Below, in pieces: positions 1 through 6,296 of a DNA stretch of 17,013 nucleotides. Both the position numbers and the translations under genes were made by a program. Source of the stretch: Anaerolineae bacterium (lineage in GTDB: Bacteria; Chloroflexota; Anaerolineae; B4-G1); NCBI GenBank assembly GCA_016783285.1, contig JADHWW010000143.1:1-17013 (forward strand), read 5' to 3'. The notes beneath the pieces are model-generated. The model saw only the letters and a list, made by a program, of their open reading frames with translations. It was not told where the DNA came from and made no database searches. How positions within the stretch are numbered: the first letter of the stretch is position 1; every line of letters begins with the position of its first letter.

Positions 1-1
1 A

Positions 2-466
2 ATGGCCTACTGTGAGTGGGCAGGGGGGCGGCTGCCGACGGAGGCAGAATGGGAGTACGCGGCGCGAGGGGTGCGAGGATCTGTTTATCCCTGGGGGGAC
101 GAGTTCGATGGGACACGGTTGAACTATTGCGACGCTAACTGCGAGTTGGACTGGGTCGACGAGGCGTCCGACGATGGCTATGCCTACACCGCGCCGGTGG
201 GGAGTTATCTGAGCGGGGCCAGTTGGTGCGACGCGCTGGACATGGCCGGCAACGTCTGGGAGTGGGTGGCTGATTGGTATGTAGACTACCCTTCCGGGGC
301 GCAGGCGAATCCCACAGTGCCTTCTTCTGGGGAGGGCAAGTTGCTGCGGGGCGGCTCGTGGGGCGGCGTTCGCATCAGCGCCCGCTGCGCCTCCCGCAAC
401 AGGTACCCTCCCGTCAATTGGGACGACTATGTGGGGTTTCGTTGCGCCAGGGTCTCTCATGAGTAA
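2..466 (+). CDS. FGE/SUMF1-like (formylglycine-generating-enzyme fold) domain protein, 3' part
   Basis: The gene is cut by the left window edge; the frame is open from base 2 and the ATG there is probably internal, because the family normally carries sequence upstream of this motif. Family hallmarks are visible: [16 protein letters not shown] (residues 8-23), YPWGDEFDG (29-37), [14 protein letters not shown] (80-93), LRGGSW (115-120) and GFRCAR (145-150) just before the stop. This is the C-terminal half of the FGE-sulfatase fold (SUMF1, also found in PvdO- and EgtB-like proteins). True FGEs carry two active-site cysteines shortly after RGGS; here that stretch reads [11 protein letters not shown], with a single cysteine in the ARCAS position. 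The protein is therefore probably not a sulfatase-activating enzyme but a binding or catalytic relative. A 7-bp tandem array begins directly after the stop codon. Confidence 0.88.
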   Translation: MAYCEWAGGRLPTEAEWEYAARGVRGSVYPWGDEFDGTRLNYCDANCELDWVDEASDDGYAYTAPVGSYLSGASWCDALDMAGNVWEWVADWYVDYPSGAQANPTVPSSGEGKLLRGGSWGGVRISARCASRNRYPPVNWDDYVGFRCARVSHE

Positions 467-501
467 GTCATCTGTCATCTGTCGTTTGTCATCTGTCATT
501 T
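467..501. repeat. Period-7 tandem array (GTCATCT-type, 5 units)
   Basis: Immediately after the TAA stop of the FGE-like gene come five consecutive 7-bp units: GTCATCT, GTCATCT, GTCGTTT, GTCATCT, GTCATTT. Units 1, 2 and 4 are identical. A second array of different sequence but the same period occurs at 4687-4763. Function unknown. Confidence 0.85.
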
Positions 502-680
502 TGCCTGATCCGCGCGAAGCGCGGTCGCGGGTGGTGAAAAACGAGGTTTTTCGTATAGCGGGAGGATCCGCTGGCGGGGCCGCAACTTGTCGCGGATGCC
601 CGTCCCTACTCGTCTCGGGGGCCGTCCAGCCCCGGCGCTTCAGGCCCGAGCGGGCAACAGGCAACACGTTCCATGAAAAC
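502..680. other. Intergenic stretch with two short hairpins, no gene
   Basis: No convincing coding region. Two hairpins are visible: CCGCGC-GAA-GCGCGG (510-524, 6-bp stem) and GAAAAA-CGAGG-TTTTTC (536-552). A further GC-rich inverted pair lies around 567-600 (GATCCGC / GCGGATG). Either hairpin could help end transcription of the rightward FGE-like gene or the leftward toxin gene, but neither has a clean following T-tract. The sequence resembles degraded dispersed intergenic repeat. Confidence 0.4.
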
Positions 681-1079
681 CTACAAAATTGTCTTCACGT
701 GTTTTGAGGCTGCAATGACCTTATCACTACTCAGAATCGGAACGCCCAGATACCTGGCGGTGGCTACGATGATGCGGTCGTGGAGTTCGGGGATATCGTC
801 TACACCCACAGCAACCTGGACAATATCGGTGTCTACCGGTACAATCGTATAGTTCGTGCTGCCTTGAATGTGATCGATCAGTTCATTCAATGGCAAGTCA
901 ATTCTCCTGGCCTCGGCCAGGTAGAGCACTTCCATCAAGGAGATAGCGGATAGGTAAATGTGATGCTGGCCAGCATCGGCTTCATCGAGGATACGCGCCG
1001 TCTGGCGGCCCAAGGCGGGATGTTTCCGCAGATGACGAACGATAGCAACAGTGTCTGCCAGGAATTCCATCACGTTCAC
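681..1079 (-). CDS. vapC: VapC-like PIN-domain toxin (putative ribonuclease)
   Basis: A 132-residue PIN-domain protein, the usual length for VapC toxins, which are Mg-dependent RNases. The four acidic residues of the fold are in the expected places: D9 (LADTVAIV), E50 (SLMEV), D101 (LHDRIIVATA) and D119 (SSDKVI). The start is read as GTG at 1079, whose GTGA overlaps the antitoxin stop codon by 4 nt; an ATG nine bases further in (1070) is an alternative that would still keep D9. The tight overlap with the upstream antitoxin gene indicates translational coupling in one operon. Family membership is clear; the RNA target cannot be told from sequence. Confidence 0.88.
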   Translation of the reverse strand: MNVMEFLADTVAIVRHLRKHPALGRQTARILDEADAGQHHIYLSAISLMEVLYLAEARRIDLPLNELIDHIQGSTNYTIVPVDTDIVQVAVGVDDIPELHDRIIVATARYLGVPILSSDKVIAASKHVKTIL

Positions 1080-1327
1080 ACCTTGCGTAGAAGTTGGGCG
1101 CTGACTCGTTGGCGCAGATGACGAATGTCCTGGTCGGTGACGTCAAAGGGAATATCAGCCCAGAGACCCTTAAGTTTCACCACTTCTCGCCCTTGCTCGG
1201 CCTTGTGCTTGTATTTGTGTTTGAGATAGTCGAGGAATTGGATCAGTTCGTCAAACCCGCTTGGGGGTAGTTCATTGAGGGCCTGATAAATCTGTCGTTC
1301 GACTGCCACAGGCTGGTTAGTACTCAT
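1076..1327 (-). CDS. VapB-like antitoxin, DUF2281 type
   Basis: An 83-residue protein directly upstream of the PIN toxin, overlapping it by 4 nt. The C-terminal part (VVKLKGLWADIPFDVTDQDIRHLR, roughly residues 49-72, split here for reading as VVKLKGLW and DVTDQDIRHLR) matches the pattern of DUF2281 antitoxins, which accompany PIN toxins in many Cyanobacteria and Chloroflexota. The N-terminal half (residues 9-45) looks helical and includes the run LIQFLDYLKHKYKHK. The ATG at 1325-1327 has an AGGAG ribosome binding site 8 nt upstream. By analogy it should neutralise the toxin and repress the operon, but no recognisable ribbon-helix-helix or AbrB motif stands out. Confidence 0.8.
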   Translation of the reverse strand: MSTNQPVAVERQIYQALNELPPSGFDELIQFLDYLKHKYKHKAEQGREVVKLKGLWADIPFDVTDQDIRHLRQRVSAQLLRKV

Positions 1328-1369
1328 TGTCGCTGCTCCTGTTTGCCTGACTGATGTATACCCAAGATG

Positions 1370-1398
1370 ATTATACCATCAAGCGAGAGGATGTTCAA
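1370..1398 (-). promoter_or_regulatory. Sigma-70 promoter of the toxin-antitoxin operon
   Basis: On the minus strand TTGAAC (1393-1398) and TATAAT (1370-1375) are separated by exactly 17 nt. The start codon is 42 nt beyond the -10. An imperfect inverted repeat, GATGGTATA (1372-1380) versus TATACATC (1353-1360), straddles the -10 and start region and could be an autoregulatory operator; this last point is inference. Confidence 0.72.
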
Positions 1399-1463
1399 CT
1401 GGAAAAGTCTCTCGCGGTCTTAGACCAAACCAACAAACGAGTGTGGTAGGTTCGGTGTCACGG

Positions 1464-2108
1464 ATGCACGGAGGTCTCACCGGAGGTGATCTGACCGGTA
1501 TCGTGCTGGCGGGAGGGGGCAGCCGGAGGATAGGGCGCGACAAGGCCTTCCTGGAATTGAGTGGGCAGCCGCTGATCAAGATCGTCATCGAGCGGATGGC
1601 CCAGGTGTGCGCCGAGGTGCTGGTCGTGGCGGGCGATGTGCGGCCTTACGCCAGCCTGGGGGTTCCGGTGGTGGAGGACCGCTTCCGTGGGGTAGGAGTG
1701 CTGGGGGGGCTGCACGCCGGGTTGGAGGCTGCGGCTCACGAATTAACCCTGGTCGTAGGCTGCGACATGCCCTTCCTGAACCCCGACCTCCTGCGTGCCT
1801 TCGCGGTCTGGGCGGAGGGGTTCGACGTGGCTGTGCTGCGCCACGGGGATGGGGAACAGGTGGAGCCCCTCCACGGAGCCTACCGGCGTACGTGCCTGCC
1901 GGCGATGGAGGCAGCCATCCGCGCCGGGCGGCGGCGCATCATTTCCTTCTTTCCCTATATCCGGGTGCGCTACGTAGCCCCGGAGGACGTGACCCCGCTT
2001 GACCCCGGCCTGCGCTCCTTCCGTAACATCAACACGCCCGGAGAGTGGGAGGCGGCGCGGGTGGAGTGGACAGTGGGGAGGACTGGACATCCAATGGAGC
2101 CCGCCTGA
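1464..2108 (+). CDS. mobA: Molybdenum cofactor guanylyltransferase MobA
   Basis: MobA transfers GMP from GTP to molybdopterin-bound molybdenum to build the MGD cofactor of DMSO-reductase-family enzymes, acting in the cytoplasm. Counting from ATG 1464 (214 residues, close to the usual 190-210), the nucleotide-binding signature LAGGGSRRIGRDKAF is at 15-29, with GCDMPFL (99-105, metal-binding Asp), EPLHGAY (134-140) and NINTP (188-192), all in family order. The frame stays open upstream to GTG 1443 and GTG 1455; no good ribosome binding site decides between them, so the start is uncertain by up to 7 codons. No other cofactor gene is in the window, so this looks like a stand-alone mobA. It diverges from the toxin-antitoxin operon and converges with the alcohol dehydrogenase. 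Confidence 0.92.
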   Translation: MHGGLTGGDLTGIVLAGGGSRRIGRDKAFLELSGQPLIKIVIERMAQVCAEVLVVAGDVRPYASLGVPVVEDRFRGVGVLGGLHAGLEAAAHELTLVVGCDMPFLNPDLLRAFAVWAEGFDVAVLRHGDGEQVEPLHGAYRRTCLPAMEAAIRAGRRRIISFFPYIRVRYVAPEDVTPLDPGLRSFRNINTPGEWEAARVEWTVGRTGHPMEPA

Positions 2109-2119
2109 CCAGCGGGCTC
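2097..2119. terminator. Hairpin spanning the mobA stop codon, possibly bidirectional
   Basis: GAGCCCGC (2097-2104) and GCGGGCTC (2112-2119) form a perfect 8-bp stem with a 7-nt loop that contains the TGA stop of mobA. It lies between convergent mobA and adh (adh ends at 2132), so it could serve both strands. There is no strong T-tract on either side. Confidence 0.55.
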
Positions 2120-2131
2120 ACATAGTGTATC

Positions 2132-3133
2132 CTACCCCACCACCAGCACCCCCGCCCCATCAATCTCGCTCCGCTTGAGGGCCAGGAGGGCCTCGTTGGC
2201 CTCCTCCAGCGGAAAGGTCTGCACCGTCGTGCGGATGGGAATCTGGGCCGCCACCTGCAGCAGTTCAAGAGCATCCTGCCGGGTGAAGTTGGCCACGCTG
2301 CGCACCGTCCGCTCCCAGTAGAGCAGCCGGTCGTAGTCCAACTCCGGGATGGGAGTCATCGTCACCCCGGCCAGCGACAGCGTGCCGCCCCGCTCCAGCG
2401 CCCGCAGCGCTTCCGGCACCAACGAGCCCACCGGAGCGAAGATGATGCTGGAGTGCATCTTCGCCGGGGGCGTGTCTTCTGCCCTGCCCACCCACACTGC
2501 CCCTAGTTCCCGTGCCAACTGCTGGTGGCCCTTGCTGCGGGTGAAGACATAAACCTCGCAACCCCAGTGGCGGGCTACCTGGATGGTGACGTGGGCCGAA
2601 CCTCCGAAGCCATAGAGCCCCAGCCTCTGCCCGGGCTGAATCTCGCTCAGCCTGAGCGCCCGGTAGCCGATGATCCCGGCGCAGAGGAGTGGCGCTGCCT
2701 CCACGTCGGAGAAGCCCTCCGGGATGGGGTAGGCGAAGTCCTGAAGGACCACCATCGCCTCGGCGTAGCCGCCGTCGGCGTGCAATCCCGTGAACTGCGC
2801 ATCCTCGCACAGGTTCTCCAGCCCCCGTTGGCAGAACTCACACTCGCCGCAGGTGCGATGAAGCCAGGGCACCCCCACCCGCTGGCTCTCCTCGAAACGA
2901 GACGCCCCCTCCCCCCGCGCCTCTACCACGCCCACGACCTGGTGGCCGGGAACCAACGGCAGTTTGGGCAGTGGTAAGTCCCCCTCCACCGTGTGCAGGT
3001 CGGTGCGGCAGACCCCGCAGACCCGCACAGCAAGGCGAACCTCACCAGGGCCGGGCTCCGGCGTGGGCAGGTCTACCAACTCCAGCGGCCGTTCCTCGGC
3101 CGGTCTGATTTCACGCAGAAGCATTGCCTTCAT
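2132..3133 (-). CDS. Zinc-dependent alcohol dehydrogenase (medium-chain dehydrogenase/reductase)
   Basis: A 333-residue MDR protein of the AdhP-like single-domain type that oxidises alcohols or reduces aldehydes with NAD(P). Catalytic zinc ligands are visible as C42 (CGVCRTDLH), H64 (VPGHQVVG) and C151 (PLLCAG); the structural zinc site is C95, C98, C101 and C109 (CGECEFCQRGLENLC). The Rossmann glycine motif is GFGGSAH (175-181). The start is ATG 3133: AAGGAG lies 6 nt upstream and the protein begins MKAMLLREIRPAEERPLEL, as relatives do. The frame stays open to 3421, but that part runs through a dispersed repeat and the promoter. Substrate is not predictable; the LuxC-type acyl reductase in this window makes aldehydes, but it is 10 kb away, so a link is speculative. 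Confidence 0.93.
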   Translation of the reverse strand: MKAMLLREIRPAEERPLELVDLPTPEPGPGEVRLAVRVCGVCRTDLHTVEGDLPLPKLPLVPGHQVVGVVEARGEGASRFEESQRVGVPWLHRTCGECEFCQRGLENLCEDAQFTGLHADGGYAEAMVVLQDFAYPIPEGFSDVEAAPLLCAGIIGYRALRLSEIQPGQRLGLYGFGGSAHVTIQVARHWGCEVYVFTRSKGHQQLARELGAVWVGRAEDTPPAKMHSSIIFAPVGSLVPEALRALERGGTLSLAGVTMTPIPELDYDRLLYWERTVRSVANFTRQDALELLQVAAQIPIRTTVQTFPLEEANEALLALKRSEIDGAGVLVVG

Positions 3134-3174
3134 ATCGCTCTCCTTGCTCATAGATGTGCCTTGCCGCGCACTTG

Positions 3175-3203
3175 AGTATATCAGAGAGAAGCCGATGTGA
3201 CAA
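3175..3203 (-). promoter_or_regulatory. Sigma-70 promoter of the alcohol dehydrogenase
   Basis: Minus strand TTGTCA (3198-3203) and TATACT (3175-3180) with a 17-nt spacer. The leader to ATG 3133 is about 35 nt and contains the AAGGAG site. The -35 box is only 12 bp from where homology to the dispersed element (copy A) begins. Confidence 0.65.
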
Positions 3204-3215
3204 CCGACGGCTACG

Positions 3216-3370
3216 CAAATAGAACACGGATCAACACGGATCATACGGATGTACGCAGATAAAGATAAAAAATCTGTGAGAACCCGTCCACCGCGAGTAC
3301 TCGTGGCGGGTTCATCTGTGTATATCCGTGTGCTATTTGTGCCTGTTTTGGGAAGAGCCTGAGCAGTTAC
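3216..3370. mobile_element. MITE-like palindromic element, copy A (left end missing, carries a 23-bp insert)
   Basis: Apart from a 23-bp insert at 3288-3310, 3216-3370 aligns base for base with 7411-7542 (132 positions, I count 9 mismatches, about 93% identity). Long inverted arms are visible: CAAATAGAACACGGAT (3216-3231) against ATCCGTGTGCTATTTG (3324-3339), 15 of 16 complementary, plus an inner stem GCAGAT/ATCTGT. The right end CTGAGCAGTTAC (3359-3370) is the exact reverse complement of the left terminal repeat of copy B, but copy A has no matching left terminal repeat and no target duplication. It therefore looks like an older, truncated copy sitting between the adh and sat promoters. Confidence 0.85.
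3288..3310. repeat. 23-bp palindromic unit inserted into element copy A
   Basis: This segment is present in copy A and exactly absent from copy B, which reads straight through from AACCCGT to TTCATC. It is a near-palindrome centred on AGTACT (3297-3302), with CGCGAGTACTCGTG at its core. It looks like a small REP-type unit that moved into the larger element. Confidence 0.75.
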
Positions 3371-3375
3371 GACAC

Positions 3376-3410
3376 CGGCGGGTATTGGATGCGGAATGAT
3401 GCACCCGCCG
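3376..3410. promoter_or_regulatory. Perfect 8-bp inverted repeat just upstream of the sat promoter
   Basis: CGGCGGGT (3376-3383) and ACCCGCCG (3403-3410) are perfect inverted copies 19 nt apart, ending 4 bp before the -35 box of sat. It could be an operator, an activator site, or the remnant of a terminator; there is no T-tract. Function is inferred from position only. Confidence 0.4.
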
Positions 3411-3414
3411 AACC

Positions 3415-3442
3415 TTGACACCGCCCGTCGTCGTGGTACAAT
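3415..3442 (+). promoter_or_regulatory. Sigma-70 promoter of sat
   Basis: TTGACA (3415-3420), a 16-nt spacer, then TACAAT (3437-3442). The predicted leader of about 40 nt ends in AAGGAG (3478-3483), 7 nt before the TTG start of sat. Confidence 0.7.
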
Positions 3443-3490
3443 CCCACGGCCTCTTCACCAAGTACACAAAGCAACATAAGGAGCAGACAG

Positions 3491-4684
3491 TTGAGCGAAC
3501 CTTATTACGATGTCATTCGACCCCACGGTGGGACGTTGGTAGACCGCACCCTACGCGGTGAGATGCAGGAGGCTGTGCGGGAACGAGCCGAGCGGATGGT
3601 CAGAGTCCCGCTGGACCAGATGGGCCTCTCCGACCTGGAACTTATGGCCATCGGTGCTCTCAGCCCTCTCACCGGCTTCATGCTCAAGGCAGACTACGAC
3701 CGCTGCGTCGAGGACATGCGATTGGCCAACGGGATGCTCTGGTCTGTCCCTGTCACCCTGGCGGTGGAGGAAGACCTGTCCGGCCGCATCCAGGAGGGGC
3801 AGGAGGTGGCCCTCTGCGAGGGAGAGCGCATCCTGGCGGTGATGGAGATTGCCGAGAAGTACCCCTACGGCCAGAAGGTCAAAGAGCGAGAAGCCAGCGA
3901 GGTTTACCGGACCACCGAGGAGGCCCATCCGGGCGTGGCCCGGCTTTACCGTCGGGGTGAGGTGCTCCTGGGCGGTGACATATGGCTGGTGGACTGGCCC
4001 AGTGCCGTCCAGACCGAGTTCCCCGAACTGCGCCACACCCCCGCTCAGACGCGGCGGATGTTCGCCCGGCGGGGTTGGCGGTCGGTCGTGGGCTTCCAGA
4101 CGCGCAATCCCATCCACCGCGCCCACGAGTACATCCAGAAGACGGCGCTGGAAATCGTGGACGGTCTGTTCCTCCACCCGTTGGTCGGCGAGACCAAGAA
4201 GGACGACATCCCGGCCGAGGTGCGCATCGCATCCTACCAGGCCATCCTGCGCGATTACTACCCTGCCGAACGGGTGCTCCTGGGAGTCTTCCCTGCCGCC
4301 ATGCGGTACGCCGGACCCCGCGAGGCCATCTTCCACGCCATTGCCCGCAAGAACTACGGTTGCACCCACTTCATCGTCGGGCGTGACCACGCTGGCGTGG
4401 GCAAATACTACGGCACCTATGACGCCCAGAACATCTTCGACGAGTTCCCGCCGGAGGACATCGGCATCGTCCCGTTCAGGTTCGAGCATGCCTTCTACTG
4501 CAAGAAATGCGGCGGGATCGTATCCGCCAAGACCTGCCCCCACGGGCCGGGGGATCGGGTGTTTCTGAGCGGCACTCAGGTGCGCCAGATGTTGGAGCGA
4601 GGGGAGATGCTGCCCGAGGAGTTCACCCGCCCTGAGGTCGCCCGCGTGCTGTTGGAAGGAGTAAAGCATCGGAATGATGCGTAG
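3491..4684 (+). CDS. sat: Sulfate adenylyltransferase (ATP sulfurylase)
   Basis: Sat makes adenosine 5'-phosphosulfate and pyrophosphate from sulfate and ATP, the entry step of sulfate activation. The 397-residue protein has the PUA-like N-terminal domain (about 1-165) and the catalytic domain with QTRNPIHRAHE (203-213; QxRNP and HxxH motifs), GRDHAGVG (297-304) and SGTQVRQML (360-368). C337, C340, C349 and H351 (YCKKCGG, KTCPHG) form the metal-binding insertion of homo-oligomeric bacterial and archaeal sulfurylases. The start is TTG 3491, fixed by AAGGAG 7 nt upstream; residues 4-19 (PYYDVIRPHGGTLVDR) are typical of the N-terminus. No APS kinase domain is fused at the C-terminus and no cysC, apr or cysH gene is in the window, so assimilatory versus dissimilatory use cannot be decided. 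Confidence 0.95.
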   Translation: MSEPYYDVIRPHGGTLVDRTLRGEMQEAVRERAERMVRVPLDQMGLSDLELMAIGALSPLTGFMLKADYDRCVEDMRLANGMLWSVPVTLAVEEDLSGRIQEGQEVALCEGERILAVMEIAEKYPYGQKVKEREASEVYRTTEEAHPGVARLYRRGEVLLGGDIWLVDWPSAVQTEFPELRHTPAQTRRMFARRGWRSVVGFQTRNPIHRAHEYIQKTALEIVDGLFLHPLVGETKKDDIPAEVRIASYQAILRDYYPAERVLLGVFPAAMRYAGPREAIFHAIARKNYGCTHFIVGRDHAGVGKYYGTYDAQNIFDEFPPEDIGIVPFRFEHAFYCKKCGGIVSAKTCPHGPGDRVFLSGTQVRQMLERGEMLPEEFTRPEVARVLLEGVKHRNDA

Positions 4685-4686
4685 CG

Positions 4687-4793
4687 CGTGAAACGTGAAA
4701 CGTGAAACGTGAAACGTCAAACGTCGAACGTGAAACGTCAAACGTGAAGCGTGAAGCGTGAAAAAGGCTTACGAATCACGCTTCACGTTTCAC
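4687..4793. repeat. Period-7 tandem array (CGTGAAA-type, 11 units) ending in a hairpin
   Basis: Starting 2 bp after the sat stop codon are 11 consecutive 7-bp units (4687-4763) of CGTGAAA and variants (CGTCAAA, CGTCGAA, CGTGAAG). About 13 bp further on, TCACGCTTCACG (4776-4787) is the exact reverse complement of CGTGAAGCGTGA (4750-4761), giving a 12-bp stem with a 14-nt loop; the 3' arm continues in complementary phase to 4793. The hairpin may act as terminator or mRNA stabiliser between sat and the phosphodiesterase. Confidence 0.9.
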
Positions 4794-4813
4794 TGATTAT
4801 CAGGAAGTGAGTG

Positions 4814-6253
4814 ATGCTCGAACTATTCAAGCGCCATAAACATCGCAAAGTCTTCGTCGCGGGCCTCGACTGCGCCCCGCCAGCGGTGCTGTTCCACACG
4901 AGCGCAGAAAACAGCCTGGGACTGAAAGATCAACTCCCCAACCTGGGCCGGCTGATTGACGAGGGGATCTACGGGTCACTCTCCAGTTCCATCCCCTGCA
5001 TCACCGTCCCCGCCTGGACCTCAATGCTATCCAGCAAGGACCCTGGTATGTTGGGCTTCTACGGCTTCCGCAATCGGGCTGACTATTCCTACGACCGGAT
5101 GACCATCGCCACCGCCAACGCCATCCACGAAAAGCGGGTCTGGGACATCCTGAGCGGGGCCGGCAAGACCTCCACAGTCGTCGGTGTGCCGCAGACCTAC
5201 CCCATCAAGCCTCTTAAGGGGCATCTGATCAGCAGTTTCCTGACCCCCAGCACCGACCGGCAGTACACCTTCCCCCAGGAACTGCGCTACGAGATTGGCC
5301 AGGTGCTGGACGGTCAGCCCTACGACGTGGACGTGCCCCAGTTCCGCACCGAGGACAAAACTTACCTGCTGCGGCAGATCCAAGAGATGACCGAGAAACG
5401 GTTCGCGGTTATCAAGTACCTGCTGCGGGAGAAGCAGTGGGACTTCTTTATGTTCGTGGAGATCGGCCTGGACCGCATCCACCACGGGATGTGGAAGTAC
5501 TGGGATCCCGGCCACCCCAAACACGAGCCAGGTAACCCCTACGAGAACGCCATTCCCGACTACTATCGCTACCTGGATCGTGAACTGGGGGAGATCATGG
5601 GGATGCTGGACGACGACACGGTGGTGATGGTCGTCTCCGACCACGGGGCCAAGGCGATGGAAGGCGGCTTCGCCGTCAACGAGTGGCTCCGCCGGGAAGG
5701 GCTGTTGGTCCTGAAGGAAGAACCCCGGTACGAGGGCCTGGTTCCCTTTGAGAAGGTGGAGATAGACTGGGAGAAGACCACCGCCTGGGGGGCCGGGGGC
5801 TACTACGCCCGCGTATTCCTGAACGTAGAGGGGCGGGAGCCGCTGGGGAAGATTCCTGCCCGCGATTACGAGAAAGTACGGGACCAGGTCAAGGAAATGA
5901 TTGAGGCCCTGCCCGACCACGAGGGCAAACCGATGGGCTCCGTGGCTTTCAAGCCGGAGGAACTGTACCAGGAGGTGCGCAACGTCGCCCCCGACCTGAT
6001 GGTCTACTTCGGCAACCTGCGCTGGCGGTCGATAGGCTCCTTCGGCCTACCCGACCTCTATACCTTCGAGAACGACCTCGGACCGGACGACGCCAACCAC
6101 GACCAGGACGGCGTTTTCGTCCTCTGGGACCCACGACAAGATCGCGGCGGGCGGTACGCGGAGGGACTGCAACTGATGGACGTGGCCCCCACGGTGCTGG
6201 ACCTGATGGGGGTTCCGCTGCCACCGGATATGCAGGGTCGGGTGGTGCAATAG
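4814..6253 (+). CDS. Alkaline-phosphatase-superfamily protein, type I phosphodiesterase/nucleotide pyrophosphatase
   Basis: A 479-residue cytoplasmic-looking protein (no signal peptide) of the PF01663 type, metal-dependent hydrolases acting on phosphodiesters, phosphonates or nucleotide pyrophosphates. Metal and nucleophile positions are recognisable: D19 (AGLDCAPP), T64 (CITVPAWTSM, nucleophile), D220 and H224 (GLDRIHHG), D276 and H277 (VSDHGAK) and H429 (NHDQDGVF). The C-terminus LQLMDVAPTVLDLMGVPLP (453-470, shortened) is typical of the superfamily. AGGAAG lies 6 nt before ATG 4814; GTG 4811 is a less well spaced alternative. It follows sat on the same strand after the heptamer array. Adjacency hints at a role with sulfate-activation nucleotides, but no substrate can be assigned. 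Confidence 0.88.
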   Translation: MLELFKRHKHRKVFVAGLDCAPPAVLFHTSAENSLGLKDQLPNLGRLIDEGIYGSLSSSIPCITVPAWTSMLSSKDPGMLGFYGFRNRADYSYDRMTIATANAIHEKRVWDILSGAGKTSTVVGVPQTYPIKPLKGHLISSFLTPSTDRQYTFPQELRYEIGQVLDGQPYDVDVPQFRTEDKTYLLRQIQEMTEKRFAVIKYLLREKQWDFFMFVEIGLDRIHHGMWKYWDPGHPKHEPGNPYENAIPDYYRYLDRELGEIMGMLDDDTVVMVVSDHGAKAMEGGFAVNEWLRREGLLVLKEEPRYEGLVPFEKVEIDWEKTTAWGAGGYYARVFLNVEGREPLGKIPARDYEKVRDQVKEMIEALPDHEGKPMGSVAFKPEELYQEVRNVAPDLMVYFGNLRWRSIGSFGLPDLYTFENDLGPDDANHDQDGVFVLWDPRQDRGGRYAEGLQLMDVAPTVLDLMGVPLPPDMQGRVVQ

Positions 6254-6296
6254 ACACAATTGGTTCGGCTTTTGCTGTGTCGAAGGGCTACAACTA

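Noticed and set aside
3134..3421. N-terminal extension of the alcohol dehydrogenase to ATG 3421
   Set aside because: The extension is translated MITE-like repeat and passes through the gene's own promoter; the AAGGAG site and family alignment support ATG 3133.
3551..4741. A 396-codon open frame on the minus strand opposite sat
   Set aside because: It is antisense to an unmistakable ATP sulfurylase, has low-complexity shadow composition, and begins in the heptamer array; this is a high-GC artefact.
4687..4763. CRISPR array
   Set aside because: The units are 7 bp, contiguous and without spacers; this is a simple tandem array.
5027..5920. A 297-codon open frame on the minus strand opposite the phosphodiesterase
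   Set aside because: It mirrors the conserved metal-site coding sequence of the plus-strand gene and shows no recognisable domain or ribosome binding site.
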